This document shows, piece by piece, positions 33,673 to 42,144 of a DNA stretch of 64,000 bases (positions within the stretch are counted from its first letter, which is position 1; every line of letters starts with the position of its first letter). The DNA is from Streptomyces cylindrosporus (GTDB lineage Bacteria > Actinomycetota > Actinomycetes > Streptomycetales > Streptomycetaceae), in NCBI RefSeq assembly GCF_022698165.1, contig NZ_JALDAY010000001.1:1-64000 (forward strand), in the 5' to 3' direction. The position numbers and the translations under genes were made by a program. A model generated the notes under the pieces. It saw nothing but the letters and a program-made list of their open reading frames with translations. It ran no database searches and was not told the DNA's origin.

Positions 33673-35274
33673 CTAGCCCTTCGTCAGGCCGGCCGGGGTC
33701 TCCTCGCGGTGGGGTTCGCCGCCGGTCACCCGTGTGGTCGGGCGGCGTGGGGTGCGCAGCAGGGCCGCGGCGACGAGGGCGGCGACCAGGGCGAGGGTGC
33801 CGGAGACCAGGAGGCACAGGTGGAGGCCGTCGAGGAAGGCCTCGCCGAGGGCGCCGAGGGCGCGGCCCTGTTCCGGGCCGAGGTCGAGGCCGGCCGCGGC
33901 GCCGAGGCCGCCGTGGTCCACCGCCGAGGTGACGGCGTCGGCCGTCGCCTGCTTGAGGCCGGCGTCGGCGAGGTGGCCGGGGAGCGCGTCGGTGGCCTTC
34001 GTGGTGAGGAGGGTGCCGAGGACGGCCGGGCCGAGGGCGCCGCCGACCTGGCGGAAGGCGTTGTTGCCGGCGGCGGCCATGCCGGCCAGGTGGTGCGGCA
34101 CCGAGGCGACCGCGGTGGCCGTCATCGGCGTGATGACGAAGCCGAGGCCGAGACCGAGGAGGGCCAGCCGCCAGGCCAGGGAGGCGAAGGAGGTGTCGGC
34201 GCCGATGCCGGTGAGCGAGAAGAGGGCGCCGGCGGTGACGAGCAGACCGCCGGTGATCATGAAGCGGGGCGCGACGCGGTGCATCAGGCGTCCGGCGACC
34301 GGGCCCACCACCAGGCACACCGCGGTGACCATCAGCAGCCGGTAGCCGGCCTCCAGGGTGTCCAGCCGCTGGACCATGCCGAAGTAGAGGCTCAGGACGA
34401 AGAAGAAGCCGATCAGCCCGAGGAAGGTGATCATCGCGACCAGGGTGGTGGCGGTGAAGCCGGGGCTGCGGAAGAGGGACAGGTCCAGCATCGGGCTGGT
34501 GCTGCGGCGCTCGACGAGGACGAAGGCGACGCCGGCGGCGGCCGCGGTGAACAGGGCGACGAGCACCTTGACGTCGGTGAAGGACTCGGCGCCGCCCTCG
34601 ATGACGCCGTAGACGAGGGCGGTGACGGCGAGCGCGGCGGTGAGCTGGCCGGGCCAGTCGAGGCGGCGGGAGGCGGCGCCGGGGGCGCGGGACTCGGTCA
34701 GCGTCCGGGCGGCGACCGCCATCGCGGCGAGCGACACGGGCACGGCGGGCAGGAAGACCCAGCGCCAGGCGAAGTGGTCGAGGAGCACGCCGGCCATGAG
34801 CGGGCCGAGGGCGAGGGCGAGCATCAGGGCGGACGCCCACAGGCCGACGAACTTGGCGCGCTCGCGGTGGTCCGGGACGACGTGGCTGATCAGGGCGAGG
34901 GTGGTGGGCAGCAGGGCGGCGGCGCCGAGCCCGGCGAAGGCCTGCCCGATCCAGAGGACCTGGACGGACTGGGCGCACAGGGCGATGGTCGCGCCGACGG
35001 CGGCGCTGGCCAGCCCCGCCTGGAACACCTTCTTCCGCCCGTGGACGTCACCGAAGACGCCGGCGGTGAGGATCAGGGCGGCCATCGGCAGGACGAACGC
35101 GTCGGACACCCAGGACAGTTGGGAGGTCGAGGCGTGCAGGGCCTGCTGGACGGCGGGCAGGCTGACCGAGACGGTGGTCACCGGCAGATAGGCGACGAAG
35201 ACACCGACGCAGGCCATGACGAGCGTCGCCGCCCGCCGCTCGACGGGCGGCGACACCGAGGTCGTGACGTTCAC
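33673..35274 (-). CDS. MFS drug exporter, DHA2 (14-helix) family
   Basis: The 533-residue protein has about 14 helices. It carries the motif A loop GDVHGRKKVFQAG between helices 2 and 3 and the antiporter-type motif C segment ALGPLMAGVLLD in helix 5. It should export a small toxic molecule with protons. The GTG at 35274 follows CAAGGGAGAG. No adjacent regulator gene is present, but the upstream gap holds repeated boxes that could be its control site. Confidence 0.85.
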   Translation of the reverse strand: MNVTTSVSPPVERRAATLVMACVGVFVAYLPVTTVSVSLPAVQQALHASTSQLSWVSDAFVLPMAALILTAGVFGDVHGRKKVFQAGLASAAVGATIALCAQSVQVLWIGQAFAGLGAAALLPTTLALISHVVPDHRERAKFVGLWASALMLALALGPLMAGVLLDHFAWRWVFLPAVPVSLAAMAVAARTLTESRAPGAASRRLDWPGQLTAALAVTALVYGVIEGGAESFTDVKVLVALFTAAAAGVAFVLVERRSTSPMLDLSLFRSPGFTATTLVAMITFLGLIGFFFVLSLYFGMVQRLDTLEAGYRLLMVTAVCLVVGPVAGRLMHRVAPRFMITGGLLVTAGALFSLTGIGADTSFASLAWRLALLGLGLGFVITPMTATAVASVPHHLAGMAAAGNNAFRQVGGALGPAVLGTLLTTKATDALPGHLADAGLKQATADAVTSAVDHGGLGAAAGLDLGPEQGRALGALGEAFLDGLHLCLLVSGTLALVAALVAAALLRTPRRPTTRVTGGEPHREETPAGLTKG

Positions 35275-35680
35275 TGAACTCTCCCTTGCGGTGCCGGGCA
35301 CCGGGGACGGTTGATACGTCCGACACTTTCGGCTGGATCGGCGGGGGGATGCGGGCCAGGGGGCTCCAGGGTGGGGGAATCCGATGCGGGGAGTGGGGGT
35401 GGCGGGAGGAATCCGACATCAGGGGGCGGGATGGGCGATCGGAATCCGAGACCGTACGGAGGAGGCCTTTGAACGCCGCCTTGTGTTCAGCCGGTGATGT
35501 CGACGCCGCATCCGTGGCCGGGCTCGCCGGAGCCCCGTAGAAGATGAAGTCGTACGGCAGACCGGCGCCGGTGTGGTACGTCACCGCCGTGCGGCTCCTG
35601 TCGCCGATCTGCCCTCCCCTGACCTCGCCCGTCGTCCGCCCGCGGTGACTGACCGCGATCGGCCGGGGTACTCCGGTGCC
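35275..35680. promoter_or_regulatory. Intergenic region with three GGAATCCGA boxes
   Basis: This 406-bp gap separates the divergent exporter and Ppx/GppA genes. GGAATCCGA occurs at 35376-35384, 35408-35416 and 35441-35449, a spacing of 32-33 bp (three helical turns). The surrounding DNA is G-rich. No convincing gene was found, so both promoters probably lie here. Confidence 0.45.
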
Positions 35681-36688
35681 ATGCGCATCAGCGTGGTGGA
35701 CGTGGGCTCGAACACGGTGCGGCTGGTGGTGGCGGACGCCGAGGACGGTGTGCCGTTGCCCGTGCACACCGCCAAGTGGAAGCTGCGCCTGTCCGAACAG
35801 GTCGGGCCCGGCGGCCGGATCCCCGAGGAGGCCGTGGAGCGACTCGTCGAGGCGGTCTCGGCGGCGGCCAGGACCGCACAACAGTGGGGCGCGGCGGGAC
35901 CGTTGGCCTTCGCGACGGCGATCGTACGCAACGCCCCCGACCGGCTGGAGGTGCTGCGCGCCATCCGCACACGGACGGGTGTACGGATCTGCACCCTGCC
36001 CGGCGAGGTGGAGGCCGAGCTCACGTTCCTGGGGGCCCGGAGGTGGATGGGCTGGCAGGCCGGCCCCCTCGCGCTGTTCGACATCGGCGGCGGCTCCCTG
36101 GAGGTGGCGTTCGGGCGCGGTCGGCTGCCGGACTTCATGGCCTCGCTGCCGCTCGGCGCCAACCGGCTCACCCGGGAGTTCTTCGACGGCCAGGACCCGC
36201 CGCCCCTGCGGAGCGTGAAGAGGCTGCGGCGCAAGGTGCGGCACGAGTTGCGCGACGTCGCGGCGCGGATCCGCTGGGAGAGGCCCCGTACGACCGCCGC
36301 GACCTCCCGCACCTTCCAGCAGCTCGCCCGGCTGTGCGGCGCCGCCCCCGGCCGTGAAGGCCCCTTCGTCTCGCGCCACTTGGCGCGCGCGGACCTGCGG
36401 GACTGTCTCGGCAGGCTCGCCGTCCTGTCCGCCGCCGAGCGGGCGAACCTGCCGGGCATCTCGGCTCCGCGGGCCGCCCAGAGCCTGGCAGGCGCCGTAG
36501 TGGCTCATACGGCCATGAAGCTGACCGGCGTCGAGGCGGTGACCATCTGCCCCTGGGCCATCCGCGAGGGCGTGCTGCTGCGGCACATCGAGGAGGGCCC
36601 GGGCTGGTGGTCCGGCCTCACGGAACTCAGCGACGAGAGCGGCCCTGTGGGGGCGGTTCCGCTGCGGGTCGCGACACCGGCGGACTGA
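35681..36688 (+). CDS. Ppx/GppA-family phosphatase
   Basis: The 335-residue protein starts with the ASKHA fold phosphate loop VVDVGSNTVRLVVAD. It has the second nucleotide loop LFDIGGGSLEV and the PLGANRLTREF segment of exopolyphosphatase/pppGpp phosphohydrolase enzymes. It may degrade polyphosphate or (p)ppGpp; Streptomyces carry more than one family member, and this sequence alone does not decide. The ATG at 35681 begins the conserved fold. Confidence 0.85.
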   Translation: MRISVVDVGSNTVRLVVADAEDGVPLPVHTAKWKLRLSEQVGPGGRIPEEAVERLVEAVSAAARTAQQWGAAGPLAFATAIVRNAPDRLEVLRAIRTRTGVRICTLPGEVEAELTFLGARRWMGWQAGPLALFDIGGGSLEVAFGRGRLPDFMASLPLGANRLTREFFDGQDPPPLRSVKRLRRKVRHELRDVAARIRWERPRTTAATSRTFQQLARLCGAAPGREGPFVSRHLARADLRDCLGRLAVLSAAERANLPGISAPRAAQSLAGAVVAHTAMKLTGVEAVTICPWAIREGVLLRHIEEGPGWWSGLTELSDESGPVGAVPLRVATPAD

Positions 36689-36739
36689 CCGTGCGCGATG
36701 ACAAGGGACAAGACGACAAGAGGAAGAGAAGGGGTTGGA

Positions 36740-36937
36740 ATGTCTCACGACCAGGACAAGCCGCGGGGGAAGGACAGGAAGCTGGGGGACGGGCTCGCGG
36801 AGCTCCTCGGTGACCCGGAGGAGACCGGGTGGCGCAGGGCGCGGGAGGAGGATCGCGGCGCCGGCGATGGGGAGGGGGAGGCCGGCGACGCGATCAGCCC
36901 CAATGAGGGGGCGCAGGAGGACGCGCGGGACGAGTAG
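36740..36937 (+). CDS. Small highly charged protein
   Basis: The 65-residue protein (MSHDQDKPRGKDRKLGDG start) is rich in Asp, Glu, Arg and Gly and probably disordered. AAGAGAAGGGG precedes the ATG. It lies 51 bp after the Ppx/GppA stop, so it is likely co-transcribed. I know no family for it. Confidence 0.6.
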   Translation: MSHDQDKPRGKDRKLGDGLAELLGDPEETGWRRAREEDRGAGDGEGEAGDAISPNEGAQEDARDE

Positions 36938-36962
36938 CGACGCGTCGTGGCGACTGGTCCGG

Positions 36963-37454
36963 TCAGGAGCCGGTCAGGAGCTGCGGGGAGAGGTTCTTGA
37001 TCATGGTGTTGGCCCAGCGGGCCTGCCGGAGGGTCTGCGGGTGGCAGGACGAGGCGAGCTCCAGGAGACGGGTGTCCTTGGTCGCCTGCGCGGCCTGGGC
37101 GAGCATCTCCCAGTAGAGGGAGTTTCCGGCCGCCGCCAGGTAGAGGTCGCGCAGGTCGTGCAGGAGCAGCAGGCCGGGCTCGGGGCGGCGGCCGAGCATG
37201 TCGGCCGTTTTCTCGCGCAGGCTCGTCATCAGGCCGTACACGGGGTGATCGGGTGGGCCGGACAGGTCGAGGCCGTAGGCGGGGGCGGTGTCGGCGAGCA
37301 GCGTGCCGTGTTCGTGGGACCAGTGGGCGAGATCGGTGGCGACGTGATGGATCTCGTGCTCCGCGTGGTGGCGTTCGGCGGCGTTCAGCAGCTGCCTCTC
37401 CAGGGTGTGCTCGCCGTGGTGCAGGGTCCGCAGGGTCAGGGCGACGCCGTTCAT
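36963..37454 (-). CDS. His-rich helical protein coupled to the molybdopterin enzyme
   Basis: The 163-residue protein appears all-helical. The first 55 residues hold fifteen or more histidines, in pieces such as LHHGEHTLERQLL, ERHHAEHEIHHVATDLAHW and SHEHG. Spacing of His and Glu is like a four-helix metal-binding bundle (ferritin- or hemerythrin-like), but no named motif is complete. Its ATG overlaps the oxidoreductase stop (ATGA). It may be an electron-transfer or metal-holding partner of that enzyme; this is inference. Confidence 0.65.
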   Translation of the reverse strand: MNGVALTLRTLHHGEHTLERQLLNAAERHHAEHEIHHVATDLAHWSHEHGTLLADTAPAYGLDLSGPPDHPVYGLMTSLREKTADMLGRRPEPGLLLLHDLRDLYLAAAGNSLYWEMLAQAAQATKDTRLLELASSCHPQTLRQARWANTMIKNLSPQLLTGS

Positions 37455-39889
37455 GATCCGCTCCCGGGGGTGGGTGCGGGCGCGGAGGCCGTGACGGTCG
37501 GGGCCGGTGCGGGTGTGCCGTCGCCGCGTTCGAGCAGACGTACTTGAGCGGCGGCGGTCTTGAAGACGGGCTGTTTGGAGACCGGGTCCCAGTCGGTGAT
37601 CGTGGTCTCGTTGGCCGCGCGCCCGGCCGTGCCGTCCGGCGGCCGGTGGCCCTCGGGGGTGTCCCAGTAGCCGTAGTGGAAGGGCAGGAACACCATGCCG
37701 TCCCTGATGGCGGTGACGCGCACGCGCGCGCGGACCGCACCGCGGGGCGTGGTGACCTCGACCAGGTCGCCTTCCGCCAACTCCCTCGCGGTGGCCTCCG
37801 TGGCTGAGATCTCGGCCCACAACTCGGGGGCGGCGGCGTCCAGTCGGGGGACGCGGCCGGTCTTGGTGCGGGTGTGGAAGTGGTAGAGCGTGCGTCCGGT
37901 GGTGAGCTGGAGCGGGAACCGGGGCGTGGTGTCCTCGTGCGGCGGCAGGTATTCGGCGGCCTTGACGATCGCCTTGCCGTCCGGGTTGAGGGACCGGTAC
38001 TCCACGGGCTCGACGGACGCGCCGGTGACCAGGTCCTTGCCGTACTCCTCGCACAGGTCCGGGTGGGCCCAGGTGATGCCGTCGGTGTAGAGGCGTTCGG
38101 TGCCATCGGGGGCCTCTTCGGTGCACGGCCACTGGATGCCGGAGCCTTCCCGGAGCCGGTCGTAGCTCAGGCCGGTGTAGTCGCACGGCCGCCCGGCGCT
38201 GCACAACTTCCATGCCTCGAAGGCGGATTCGGCGTCCTTCCAGCTGACCAACAGGCCTCCGTCCTTGTCCCGGAAGTCCATACGGGCCGCGTAGTCGAGG
38301 AAGATGTCGAGGTCGGGCCGGGCCTCGCCGGGCGGTTCGACGGCCTTGTCGCACAGGTGGACGGTGCGGTCCGCGTTGGTGAGGGTGCCGGTCTTCTCGC
38401 CCCAGGTGGCGGCGGGCAGCACGAGGTCGGCCAGTTGCGCGGTCTCGGTCAGGAACAGGTCCTGGACGACGGTGAACAGGCGGTCCTGTCGCAGGACCGA
38501 GCGGATGCGGGAGAGCTCGGGCAGGGACACGGCGGGATTGGTGCCGGTGATCCACAGCATGCGGATCGTGCCCTGCTCGGCGTAGCGGAACATCTGCATC
38601 GCGTGCGAGGGCGGGGTGTGGTGCGGGATGGTCTGCGGGGTGACGTTCCAGATCCGGGCGAGGTCGGCGACGTGCTCGTCGTTCTGCCAGTTCCGGAAGC
38701 CCGGCAGGTCGCCGTTGGCGCCGCACTCGCGGGTGTTCTGGGCGCTGGGCTGGCCGTTCATCTGCAGCACGCCGGCGCCCGGTCGGCCGAGCATGCCGCG
38801 GACCAGGTGCAGGTTGTTGACCTGCACGGCGGCGGCGGTGGCCTGGTGGGACTGGTACACGCCCTGCAGGACGGTGGACAGCAACCGCTCGGCGCCGCCG
38901 AGGAGTTCGGCCGCCTCCTCGATCGCGGTGGCGGGTACGTCGCAGATACGGGCGGCCCAGCGCGGGGTGCACCCCTCCACTCGGGCGGCGAGTTCGTCGT
39001 AACCGACGGTGTGGGCCCGGACGTAGTCGTGGTCGACGCGGTCGGTGCGGATGATCTCGTGCAGCAGGGCGTTGAGGAGGGCGACGTTCGTTCCCGCCCG
39101 CGGCGCCAGGTGCACGGCGGCGCGGCGGGCCGCCGGGGTGGGCCGGGGGTCCACGCAGACCAGCCGCGGCGGGGCGGCGCCTTCGAGGCGGTCGAGGACC
39201 CGCATCCACAGCACGGGCTGGGTCTCGGCCATGTTGTGCCCGAACAGGGCGATCACATCGGCGTGGTCGACGTCCGTGTACGAGCCGGGCTGTCCGTCAC
39301 AGCCGAACGACTCCTTCAGCGCCTCCGCGGCCGTGGACGTGCACAGCCGGGTGTTGCCGTCCAGGTGGGCGGTGCCGATCCCGGCGCGGGCGACGACGGA
39401 GAGGGTGTAGTACTCCTCCAGGAACAGCTGCCCGGTGGTGTAGAACCCGATCGAACCCGGCCCCCGCTCCTCCAGCAGCCGCTTCGAGCGGTCCACCAGC
39501 CGGCCCATGGCGTGCTCCCAGTCGCACTCCACCAGCCGCCCGCCCTCGCGCACGAGCGGCCGGGTCAGCCGGTCCGCCGAGCCGCCCGCCTGCCACCCGA
39601 AGAGATCCTTCGGCCCCAGCCGCCCCCGGTTCACCCGGTCCACGGCCCGCCCGCGCACGCCGACCATACGGCCGTCGCGGACCGCGATGTCCATCGCGTC
39701 GCCGTTGGAGTGCAGCAGCGACGCGGCGGGCACCCACCGTTCGACCTCTTCCTCGGTCACCCCCGGGTACAGCTGGACGTCCGTGCGTACGGGCCACTCC
39801 GCGCCCGACGCATAAGGCGTACGTACGCCCCAGGGCTCCGCGATCCGATCCACCGATGCCGGGCTGTCGCCGCCCGCGAACGCGTTCAC
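37451..39889 (-). CDS. Molybdopterin-dependent oxidoreductase lacking Fe-S ligands
   Basis: The 812-residue protein has the bis-molybdopterin enzyme layout of the formate dehydrogenase/assimilatory nitrate reductase group. It has DRLTRPLVREGG, the WEHAMGRLVDR helix, GFYTTGQLFLEEYY, the cofactor segment QMNGQPSAQNTRECGANGD, and a C-terminal dinucleotide domain ending with a YGYWDTPEGHRPPDG region. Where a CxxCxxxC cluster motif would be expected, residues 55-70 read AASLLHSNGDAMDIAV with no cysteine. It is cytoplasmic (no Tat signal). The GTG at 39889 has a poor ribosome site; another GTG near 39853 is possible. The substrate is unknown. Confidence 0.8.
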   Translation of the reverse strand: MNAFAGGDSPASVDRIAEPWGVRTPYASGAEWPVRTDVQLYPGVTEEEVERWVPAASLLHSNGDAMDIAVRDGRMVGVRGRAVDRVNRGRLGPKDLFGWQAGGSADRLTRPLVREGGRLVECDWEHAMGRLVDRSKRLLEERGPGSIGFYTTGQLFLEEYYTLSVVARAGIGTAHLDGNTRLCTSTAAEALKESFGCDGQPGSYTDVDHADVIALFGHNMAETQPVLWMRVLDRLEGAAPPRLVCVDPRPTPAARRAAVHLAPRAGTNVALLNALLHEIIRTDRVDHDYVRAHTVGYDELAARVEGCTPRWAARICDVPATAIEEAAELLGGAERLLSTVLQGVYQSHQATAAAVQVNNLHLVRGMLGRPGAGVLQMNGQPSAQNTRECGANGDLPGFRNWQNDEHVADLARIWNVTPQTIPHHTPPSHAMQMFRYAEQGTIRMLWITGTNPAVSLPELSRIRSVLRQDRLFTVVQDLFLTETAQLADLVLPAATWGEKTGTLTNADRTVHLCDKAVEPPGEARPDLDIFLDYAARMDFRDKDGGLLVSWKDAESAFEAWKLCSAGRPCDYTGLSYDRLREGSGIQWPCTEEAPDGTERLYTDGITWAHPDLCEEYGKDLVTGASVEPVEYRSLNPDGKAIVKAAEYLPPHEDTTPRFPLQLTTGRTLYHFHTRTKTGRVPRLDAAAPELWAEISATEATARELAEGDLVEVTTPRGAVRARVRVTAIRDGMVFLPFHYGYWDTPEGHRPPDGTAGRAANETTITDWDPVSKQPVFKTAAAQVRLLERGDGTPAPAPTVTASAPAPTPGSGS

Positions 39890-39932
39890 ACGCGCCGGGT
39901 TCCCAGGCCGGGGAGGCCGAAGCGTGCGCGGG

Positions 39933-40499
39933 TCAGCGGCCGTCCCGGAAGTCGACGTCCTGGGCCAGGACGATCCGGGCGCCCATGTTGCGTTCCATCA
40001 TTTCCAGCGCGGCGGTCTCCAGGTGCGGGTGGATGGCGGCGACGGCATCCTTCGGCAGGGTGACGTGCAGATGGCGGATGTGGGCGTCCAGGGCGGAGTA
40101 CAGGACGCACTGCTCGGTGACCTGACCGGTCAACACCAGGGTGCCGACGCCGAGTTGCCACAAGAGGTACGACAGGGGGGTGTCGTAGAAGATCGAGTGG
40201 CGGGTCTTGACCACGAACAGGGAGTCGTCGTCCGGGCGGATCGGCTCGACGAGGTCGGCGTGGGGCCGGGAGAGCGCGGCCTCGACGAGCTCACCGTGGT
40301 GGGAACGCCACAGCCCGAAGTTGTCGTTGACGTAGATCACCGGCACATCCGCGGCACGGGCCCGGCCGATCAGCTTCGCCAGGACGGGCACGGCGCGTTC
40401 GGCGGCGGGGAGGAGCAGCTCCGCGTCCTCGTGGTCGTAGGTGTTGATCATGTCGATCACGACGAGTGCGCTGCCGTCGCTGCTTCCTGGCTCGGACAT
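39933..40499 (-). CDS. Isochorismatase-like cysteine hydrolase
   Basis: The 188-residue protein has the family triad D16 (VVIDMIN), K98 (VVKTRHSIF) and C131 (VTEQCVLYSA), with the cis-peptide region GQVTEQC. Such enzymes hydrolyse small amides or vinyl ethers (nicotinamidase, isochorismatase). The substrate cannot be assigned. The ATG at 40499 opens the conserved fold. It lies 43 bp upstream of the molybdopterin oxidoreductase gene on the same strand and may share its transcript. Confidence 0.85.
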   Translation of the reverse strand: MSEPGSSDGSALVVIDMINTYDHEDAELLLPAAERAVPVLAKLIGRARAADVPVIYVNDNFGLWRSHHGELVEAALSRPHADLVEPIRPDDDSLFVVKTRHSIFYDTPLSYLLWQLGVGTLVLTGQVTEQCVLYSALDAHIRHLHVTLPKDAVAAIHPHLETAALEMMERNMGARIVLAQDVDFRDGR

Positions 40500-40650
40500 G
40501 GTGAAACCCCGATCCGGTTGACGCGACCACGTGAGCGCGAGTTCGTCGGGCTGAACCGTTGACGAGTACCCGGTGGGCACCGGGTCGTGCATGGTGTGTC
40601 GCTCGGATTGCCGGAGGCCGGGCTGGGCGTTCCGCCGGCGCTGCCCGTGG

Positions 40651-41085
40651 TCAGGCCGCCTGAGTGAGTTCGGCGCGGCCGAACAGGAGGGCGTAACCCG
40701 GAGGAAGTTCGTCAAGGACGCGGGTGAGGAGGTCGTCCCCGGCGAGCCGGGCCACGATGCGCAGGACGGTACCGGCGTCCCAGCGGGTGGTGGCGAGGCT
40801 CCCGCCGGTGCGGGACGCCAGGTCCTTGACGAAGCCCCAGCCAGTCAGGGGCTCCATGGCCGGGACCTGGGAAGTGAAGGTGACGGCGGCTTCGTACGGC
40901 AGCCGGGCGGCGAGCTCGACCCGTTCCTCGCCGGTGAGCTGGCGGCCCAGGGCGGCCAGCACGGCCCGTACGACCTGCTCGGCCTGCGCCCGGGTGGCGT
41001 AGACGCCTTCGTAGCGCACTTGCTCCAGCATCTGTTCGAACGTCATGCCCGTGGCGGATCGGTACGACTGCTGCTGGTCGATCAT
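40651..41085 (-). CDS. DUF2267 family protein
   Basis: The 144-residue protein matches the two-repeat DUF2267 pattern: MTFEQMLEQVRYEGVYATRAQAEQVVRAVL, then LTGEERVELAARLPYEAAV and a second copy-like C-terminal half ending LDELPPGYALLFG. The fold resembles a duplicated helical domain of unknown function, common in stress-linked actinobacterial loci. The start could also be the internal Met 14 residues later. It stands between the isochorismatase and Hsp20 genes on the same strand. Confidence 0.75.
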   Translation of the reverse strand: MIDQQQSYRSATGMTFEQMLEQVRYEGVYATRAQAEQVVRAVLAALGRQLTGEERVELAARLPYEAAVTFTSQVPAMEPLTGWGFVKDLASRTGGSLATTRWDAGTVLRIVARLAGDDLLTRVLDELPPGYALLFGRAELTQAA

Positions 41086-41581
41086 CGCTGACGCGGTGGC
41101 CTTTCTCGTCGGGGTGGTCGGGGTCGGGGGGCACCGGTGGTCGGGGCGTCGCGGCGGTCACCGGTGCCGTCGGGGTGGGGGTGGTGGAGTGGGTGGGGTG
41201 GTTGGCCGGTGGGGCGGGGCGGGGCGGGGGGGGGCGGCCGGGCGGCAGGTGGTGGCCTGCGGCGGGCAGGTGCGGCGGTGAGTTCGTCGGCCGCCGTATT
41301 CGCGGTCGCGCTGGGCATGGGGCTCGCGTCCCCGCTGTGGTCTTTACGCGCTGGACGCGCTGGACGCGGTCGGGTGGTCGGGGCCGCCCGCGGCTCACCC
41401 AGCCGCCGGTGCGGTGCTCAGCGGCGCCGGCGCCGAGCGGGCCGCCCCGCCCGCTCGGCTTCCTCGGCCGTCTCGTATGCGCCGCGTTCCCTGGCCTGGT
41501 GGGGTGGGGTGGGGTGGGGGAGGGGGGAACGCGGCGCATCGCATCGCCGTCACCGCTCAGCCGCTGATCCCGGACCTGGGC
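41086..41581. other. 496-bp G-rich intergenic region
   Basis: No gene is convincing here. The plus strand holds long G runs (41171-41245 and 41499-41527) able to form G-quadruplexes. Two hairpins are visible: CCGAGCGGG/CCCGCTCGG (41433-41441/41450-41458) and the large one at 41477-41539. It separates hsp20 from the DUF2267 gene on the minus strand. Confidence 0.6.
41477..41539 (-). terminator. 15-bp stem enclosing a G-run loop downstream of hsp20
   Basis: ATGCGCCGCGTTCCC (41477-41491) pairs perfectly with GGGAACGCGGCGCAT (41525-41539). The 33-nt loop carries GGGGT repeats on the plus strand (C-rich in the hsp20 transcript). It lies 43 bp past the hsp20 stop and probably ends that mRNA. Confidence 0.6.
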
Positions 41582-42016
41582 TCAGCCGCTGATCTCCTTG
41601 CGCTCGGAGCCGCCGCCGATGGCGACCTTGCGGGGCTTGGCGCGCTCGGCGATCGGGATCCGCAGGGTCAGCACACCCGCTTCGTAGTCCGCCTTGATGT
41701 GCTCGGTGTCGAGGGTGTCGGCCAGCACGAGCTGGCGGGAGAAGACACCCAGGGGCCGCTCGGACAGCTCCAGCTGCACGTCGTCCGCCTTGGCGACGGG
41801 CCGCCGCTCGGCCTTGACGGTCAGCATGTTCCGCTCGACGTCGATGTCGATCGCGTCCTTGGCCACGCCGGGCAGGTCGAAGGCGATCACGTACTCCTCG
41901 CCCTCACGGTAGGCGTCCATCGGCATCGGCGACGGACGCGACCAGGTCCCCGTCGTACCCAGGAGCTGCTGAGTGAGCCGGTCCAGCTCACGGAAGGGGT
42001 CGGTACGCATCAACAT
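41582..42016 (-). CDS. Small heat-shock protein, Hsp20/alpha-crystallin family
   Basis: The 144-residue protein starts MLMRTDPFRELDRL, followed by the alpha-crystallin domain: MDAYREGEEYVIAFDLPGV, DIDVERNMLTVKAERR and ADYEAGVLTLRIPIAERAKPRKV. An ATP-independent holdase that keeps heat-damaged proteins soluble is expected. The ATG at 42016 follows GGAGGTG. A divergent HTH regulator gene and repeated operator-like boxes lie upstream. This is the Hsp18-type gene of streptomycetes by layout. Confidence 0.9.
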   Translation of the reverse strand: MLMRTDPFRELDRLTQQLLGTTGTWSRPSPMPMDAYREGEEYVIAFDLPGVAKDAIDIDVERNMLTVKAERRPVAKADDVQLELSERPLGVFSRQLVLADTLDTEHIKADYEAGVLTLRIPIAERAKPRKVAIGGGSERKEISG

Positions 42017-42067
42017 CGTCAAACACCTCCAGCGTTCAGGTCGGGACACTGTGCCAATGCGTTCACC

Positions 42068-42117
42068 TGTCATCGTTGTAACATGTCATCGAAGCGATGA
42101 CAAGTTGGATGTCATCG
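42068..42117. promoter_or_regulatory. Operator array between hsp20 and its divergent regulator
   Basis: TGTCATCG occurs at 42068-42075, 42084-42091 and 42110-42117, and its inverse CGATGACA at 42095-42102. The central pair makes a perfect palindrome TGTCATCG-AAG-CGATGACA. Copies are 16 and 26 bp apart. It spans the whole promoter gap, so a repressor bound here could silence both genes. Confidence 0.75.
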
Positions 42118-42144
42118 AAGAGACGACGTCCTGATGGAGGCCTG

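Noticed and set aside
41086..41581. Small coding sequence in the G-rich gap
   Set aside because: Frames translate as Gly/Arg/Val runs without ribosome sites or codon bias.
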